Below are positions 61,208-64,000 of a stretch of 64,000 nt of DNA, piece by piece; the stretch's first letter is position 1; each line of letters starts with the position of its first letter. The position numbers and the translations under genes were made by a program. This DNA comes from Paenibacillus contaminans (GTDB lineage: Bacteria; Bacillota; Bacilli; Paenibacillales; NBRC-103111), in assembly GCF_003285015.1 (NCBI RefSeq), contig NZ_QMFB01000017.1, positions 1-64,000 on the forward strand, written 5' to 3'. The notes beneath the pieces are model-generated. The model was not told where the DNA came from. It did not search any database and saw nothing but the letters and a program-made list of their open reading frames with translations.

Positions 61208-63596
61208 TTCGAGCGTCGAGCTGCTGCGTGTGGAGACGAATCTTTTTGACCTGTATGTGCAAGGCAAGCCGTTTCATCCGACTGTAGAGACGCTGCAGCT
61301 GCATCGGAATGATGCGCAGGACTGGGTGGAAGCGACGCTGGATGTGGTTTCGCACTCGCCGCTGTTGACGATCGAATCGGTGCAGGTGTACTCGCCCGAG
61401 CAAGGGAAGATGATTGACGCGCGGGCGGAAAAGGTGCTGCCGTGCTTTTACGAAACGCAGACGTACCAGTTGGTCATTGATAGCAAGCAGGACGGCAAGC
61501 TGGCGTTTCATCACGATAATGTCTATTTGCGTCAGGCGATTAAGCCGCTGGCAGGCGGGCGCATTTTGTCGGGGATGTTGAATTTTCAGAATGAGGTCGG
61601 GTATACCGACCTGGATGTGCTGGTGAACGGAGAGACCGGGCTGCGGGTGCGGCTGGAGATTTTTCCGTCGAAGCTGGATTATAAGCGGGATTATGAGGCG
61701 ATTTTGGCGGATGTGAATGAGCAGATTTACAATTTGTCGTTCGATTTTCTGCGCAAAACGTATCATTTGACCGGGCTCAAGGAGACGCAGAATCAGAGTT
61801 TGACGGAGTTTTTTGCGATCCTGCAGCATGTGTTTCGGCAGATGATTGGGGCGGTCGAACGGATTCAGCAAACGCCGCATCATCGGCTCTATAAGGAGCA
61901 GCGCGTGATGGACAGTGCCAAGGTGAAGCGGGCGGGGAAGGAAAATGTGGCTTTCCTGGCGCGGAATCCGCATGTTTTGGTTCGGGATGCGAAGCATGGG
62001 GTCGTGCAGGTGGGGGAGGAGCGCTACCGGCCGACGAAGCTGATCGAGACGAAGCGGAAGCTGGATTATGACACGGGGGAGAATCGTTTTGTCCGCTGGA
62101 TGCTGGAACGGGTGGACGGGAAGCTGAAGCAGGTTCTGGCGCATCTGGCGAAAAAGGAACGGAGGCTGGACCCGCAGCTCGTTGAGAAGATTACAAAAAT
62201 GCAGGCACAGCTTCGCCGTTTGCTGCAGATGGATTTTGTGCGGGAGGTGGGAGCGATGCGGCAGATGTCGGTATCGCTCGTTTTGCAGATGGCGCCGGGC
62301 TATCGGGATGTGTACCGGACGTATTTGATGCTGCTGAAGGGGCTGGCGATTCAAAGCGATCTGTATCAGCTATCGATGAAGGATTTGGCGCAGCTCTACG
62401 AGTATTGGTGTTTCCTGAAGATCCATCATCTGCTGAGCCGGAAGTACAAGCTGGTCAAGCAGGATGTGATTCGGGTGGATCGGGGCGGGCTTTTTGTCAC
62501 GTTGGATAAATCGTCGCAGAAGGCGAAGATGGTGTACGAAAACCCGCAAAACGGCGAGCGGTTCACGCTTTACTACAACGCGCTTCTGAGGAATTCGCCC
62601 ACGCTGTCCCAGCGGCCGGACAATGTGCTGACGCTGCGCAAGCAGGATGCGAATCAGCAGCAGCGGGTGTATAAGTATGTTTTTGACGCGAAGTATCGGC
62701 TCAATCCTGCGTATGAAGGGACGGCGTATCACGAGAAGTATGACGGGCTGCCGGGACCGGAGGAGGACGACATCAACACGATGCACCGGTATCGGGACGC
62801 GATCGTGTACCAGGCGGAGCAGACGAACGAGTATGAGCGGAGCATGTTCGGGGCGTATGTGCTTTTTCCGTATGGGGATGAGGAGCGGTATAAGCAGCAT
62901 CGGTTCTATAAGAGCATCGAGCTGATCAATATCGGGGCGTTTCCTTTTTTGCCGAATGCGACGGGGCTGATGGAGAAGTTTTTGGATGAGCTGATTTTGG
63001 ATAGTCCGGAGAAGGCGTTCGAGCGGTCGACGCGGCCTAGCGGGACGGGCGATTACTACGTGAACAAGCTCGGCGGCAAAAATGTGCTGATCGGCTCGCT
63101 CCGGGAGCGGTCGCAGTTGGAGCTGGCGAAGCGGCATCTTTTCTACCATATGCCTCTGGAGAATATTACAGATCACAAGGTGCTGACGCAGCTGGAGTAC
63201 ATCGCGATCTACCAGTCGAAAAATTTATTCGAGGCCGGGCAGCAGGGCGTGTTCTTGTACGGCAGAATCGCGGATTGGCAGGTGCTGCGGCGTGGGCAAA
63301 TTACGGAGCGGCCGGCGAAGGCGGGGACGGAGAATCGGCTGTTCGTGAAGTTCACGATCGAGTCGTGGGAAACGCGGAAGACGCCGATCCTGTCGGGCGG
63401 GCAAGGCGTGCACACTTGTCTGTATGCGACGAAGTATATGTTCGACCGGGCGCTCGAAATCGCCGAGCTGAAGCTGGAGACGGACGAGCAGCTGCGGGAA
63501 TGGCGGGAGAAGCGGCGCCTAGGGCGCGTGAAGGTCGAGTTAGATCATGAGCATGTGGATGAGGCGAAGCGGGTGATTGGGATGAGGGTGGAGTAG
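61176..63596 (+). CDS. McrC-like DUF2357 restriction nuclease subunit
   Basis: An 806-residue protein of the DUF2357/McrC-like type. The N-terminal 300 residues are the DUF2357 region. A PD-(D/E)XK nuclease core lies at about 440-620 with YVFDAKYRLNPAY (about 500-512) giving the D-x-K part. ATG 61176 follows ggagg at eight bases. The gene is complete with no frameshift, but its motor partner directly upstream has lost its N-terminal part. In type IV systems the McrC-like subunit needs the McrB-like motor to cut modified DNA, so this nuclease is probably inactive alone unless an intact motor exists elsewhere. Confidence 0.78.
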   Translation: MMDSPRSGSLNSSVELLRVETNLFDLYVQGKPFHPTVETLQLHRNDAQDWVEATLDVVSHSPLLTIESVQVYSPEQGKMIDARAEKVLPCFYETQTYQLVIDSKQDGKLAFHHDNVYLRQAIKPLAGGRILSGMLNFQNEVGYTDLDVLVNGETGLRVRLEIFPSKLDYKRDYEAILADVNEQIYNLSFDFLRKTYHLTGLKETQNQSLTEFFAILQHVFRQMIGAVERIQQTPHHRLYKEQRVMDSAKVKRAGKENVAFLARNPHVLVRDAKHGVVQVGEERYRPTKLIETKRKLDYDTGENRFVRWMLERVDGKLKQVLAHLAKKERRLDPQLVEKITKMQAQLRRLLQMDFVREVGAMRQMSVSLVLQMAPGYRDVYRTYLMLLKGLAIQSDLYQLSMKDLAQLYEYWCFLKIHHLLSRKYKLVKQDVIRVDRGGLFVTLDKSSQKAKMVYENPQNGERFTLYYNALLRNSPTLSQRPDNVLTLRKQDANQQQRVYKYVFDAKYRLNPAYEGTAYHEKYDGLPGPEEDDINTMHRYRDAIVYQAEQTNEYERSMFGAYVLFPYGDEERYKQHRFYKSIELINIGAFPFLPNATGLMEKFLDELILDSPEKAFERSTRPSGTGDYYVNKLGGKNVLIGSLRERSQLELAKRHLFYHMPLENITDHKVLTQLEYIAIYQSKNLFEAGQQGVFLYGRIADWQVLRRGQITERPAKAGTENRLFVKFTIESWETRKTPILSGGQGVHTCLYATKYMFDRALEIAELKLETDEQLREWREKRRLGRVKVELDHEHVDEAKRVIGMRVE

Positions 63597-63685
63597 GGGG
63601 GAACTTTGTCCCTCAATGTTTAAGAATACGTTTATTTGAAGTGTCTTATTAAGCTCAAGTGAAGGGGACAACAACATTTAATTTC

Positions 63686-63722
63686 ATAGAAAAACCTCTC
63701 GAAGTTACTTTTTCGAGAGGAG
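63686..63722 (-). terminator. Terminator of the right-edge gene
   Basis: On the minus strand cctctcgaa pairs with ttcgagagg, followed by ttttt. The 5' arm overlaps the last codons and stop of the gene read from the right edge. Confidence 0.75.
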
Positions 63723-64000
63723 AAATACTCTATTATTCTCTTTTATAGCTTTAAGAATTCTTTTCTCATCACTATTAAACTGTTCTGGCAAAGTGATATT
63801 TGTAGAAATCGGAATTCTTCTTCCAAATCTGTAATGTACAGAGTTGAAAGAAGTTTGTTTTATGTTGTTTTTCGGAATAAGAATTTTGTCTGGGGTGAAT
63901 AAATTGTCACTATCACCAATTAATATACAATTGTCCAAATCAGAATTTAGTAGATACTTACTAGAGTATAGTGTCCCATCCATTAGAAGAATATTTACTT
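63705..64000 (-). CDS. Hypothetical protein, partial (runs off window)
   Basis: The C-terminal part of a low-GC gene read leftwards. From an internal ATG at 63983 it encodes 92 residues (MDGTLYSSKYLLNSDLDN...), and the frame remains open to the window end, so the true start may lie outside. No motif is recognised. The terminator overlapping its stop supports a real gene. Confidence 0.45.
   Translation of the reverse strand, partial: VNILLMDGTLYSSKYLLNSDLDNCILIGDSDNLFTPDKILIPKNNIKQTSFNSVHYRFGRRIPISTNITLPEQFNSDEKRILKAIKENNRVFLLSKK

Noticed and set aside
61185..62354. 389-codon minus-strand frame opposite the DUF2357 gene
   Set aside because: It is a shadow of a GC-rich gene: its Arg/Leu/Gln/His-rich composition is that of reverse-complement coding sequence, and the plus-strand protein has clear family motifs.
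63225..63596. Overlapping short frames at the end of the DUF2357 gene
   Set aside because: They are frame shadows without start signals.

Overview
The window looks like a Paenibacillus-type Bacillota chromosome. The reasons are strong AGGAGG-type ribosome binding sites, very large surface proteins with SLH anchors, a 7TMR-DISM hybrid kinase with a second LytS-like kinase core, and an AraC-regulated glycan locus feeding a CUT1-type ABC importer. Most of the sequence is moderately GC-rich. A block of about 22 kb (roughly 38.45-60.8 kb) is visibly AT-rich and looks acquired.

Layout. 1-656: intergenic DNA with a short direct repeat and a probable MITE. 657-4855: a two-component system (SARP/BTAD-type response regulator plus hybrid kinase). 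5129-11326: a 2065-residue SLH-anchored surface protein with ten Big-type repeats. 11.6-14.9 kb: a Kelch-type propeller, an orphan small protein, an R2K-like ATP-grasp protein and a copper-amine-oxidase-N-like secreted protein; the first and third share a nearly identical 65-bp promoter block. 15.1-31.4 kb: a divergent AraC regulator and a seven-gene glycan operon (SLH/DUF4838 enzyme, GHL6-like glycosidase, GH109-like NAD-dependent glycosidase, DMFase-large-subunit-like protein, solute-binding lipoprotein, two permeases). The first permease carries an extracytoplasmic beta-propeller. 31.6-38.4 kb: small genes and a Hen1/Pnkp RNA-repair operon bracketed by two about 91% identical MazG-like genes.

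The most unusual feature is just upstream of hen1 (33441-33542). The 3' half of a tRNA-Asn(GUU) is followed by its 5' half, six nucleotides apart. Joined, the halves give a complete cloverleaf with all usual tertiary positions, and the two outer flanks form a ten-pair helix at the permutation point in the anticodon stem. It looks like a circularly permuted tRNA encoded in the leader of an RNA-repair operon, possibly as substrate, decoy or damage sensor.

The AT-rich island holds a P-loop NTPase, two cytosine-5 DNA methyltransferases, two GHKL ATPases, a DUF6339-like protein, a Z1 ATPase, a PD-(D/E)XK nuclease, an AIPR protein and a MIG-like T:G glycosylase. Together these form a composite restriction-like defence locus. 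A separate divergent pair (Z1 ATPase and HD-GHKL fusion) follows, then an XRE regulator and a small membrane protein. At its right edge the island abuts a 5'-truncated McrB-like gene followed by an intact McrC-like DUF2357 nuclease. Loss of the McrB motor would remove a modified-cytosine restriction activity that conflicts with the incoming methyltransferases. Functions are inferred from motifs read by eye; no database search was run.
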